DNA of 64,000 nt, taken from the NCBI RefSeq assembly GCF_004014715.1, contig NZ_CP034835.1, positions 1,984,001 through 2,048,000 of the forward strand. The letters are read 5' to 3'. Positions 63,985 through 64,000 of this stretch are shown here, in pieces (within the stretch, counting starts at the first letter, position 1; every line of letters starts with the position of its first letter). Made by a program: the position numbers and the translations under genes. The stretch is from Pseudoalteromonas sp. R3 (GTDB lineage Bacteria; Pseudomonadota; Gammaproteobacteria; Enterobacterales; Alteromonadaceae). Below the pieces are notes generated by a model, which ran no database searches, was not told the DNA's origin, and saw nothing but the letters and a program-made list of their open reading frames with translations.

Positions 63985-64000
63985 TTGACTAAATCCGCTC
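63985..64000 (+). CDS. carA: carbamoyl-phosphate synthase small subunit, first codons
   Basis: Only the start is in the window: TTG ACT AAA TCC GCT C, giving MTKSA, preceded by the strong ribosome site AGGAGGT five bases before. CarA proteins begin like MIKSALLVLEDGT, and dapB-carA is a common order. The gene runs off the window end. Confidence 0.75.

Overview
The window looks like chromosomal DNA of a marine gammaproteobacterium of the Alteromonadales, most probably Pseudoalteromonas. This rests on the chitinase/LPMO/chitin-binding-protease cluster, the large NAD-type glutamate dehydrogenase, the sodium-handling genes, the order pyrD-zapC-rlmL-glutaredoxin-uup-DUF3466, and the pairs proQ-prc and dapB-carA. 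It is a genus-level inference from gene content, not a database match. I found no rRNA, CRISPR array, insertion sequence, integrase or phage gene.

Layout. 0-0.7 kb: two nearly identical tRNA-Ser(UGA) genes behind a stringent-type promoter, then a convergent HPF/RaiA-like gene. 0.8-12.3 kb: a cation block. An NhaR-type regulator precedes a nine-gene operon joined mostly by start/stop overlaps: a P-type ATPase followed by an Mrp-like antiporter whose gene order is that of the archaeal Mbh membrane module (E-F-G-DUF4040-E/B-C-D). It ends with a 1076-aa protein made of two antiporter domains. 12.4-20.7 kb: housekeeping genes (msrC, a small acidic protein, proQ, prc, nhaC, pepN, DUF2835). 20.9-27.8 kb: the envelope cluster DUF1302-DUF1329-YCF48-MMPL, with strong hairpins inside it. 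28-41 kb: core genes gdhB, pyrD, zapC, rlmL, glutaredoxin, uup and DUF3466.

41.7-52 kb: a chitin cluster of a multidomain GH18 chitinase, an AA10 LPMO, a ChiA-type GH18 chitinase and an M4 metalloprotease. All four carry CBM5/12-type chitin-binding modules. 52.2-61.1 kb: accessory genes, mostly on the minus strand: a lipoprotein, a MAPEG protein, a chemoreceptor divergent from a PstS-like protein and a porin, an SBP_bac_3 protein, a DUF2867-TetR-DUF6463 operon with a clear palindromic operator, and an OmpK/Tsx channel. 61.2-64 kb: a second NhaC-family transporter, dapB and the first bases of carA.

Three conserved genes (DUF1329, rlmL, chiA) each have an apparent frameshift repaired by one extra base in a homopolymer run. 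I read these as probable sequence errors and annotate the genes as whole. The best candidate for an under-described system is the P-type ATPase plus Mbh-ordered Mrp operon with its tandem antiporter protein, whose second half has lost the conserved TM5 glutamate. Next are the DUF1302-DUF1329-YCF48-MMPL envelope cluster and the chitin-targeted protease built from the same modules as the chitinase.
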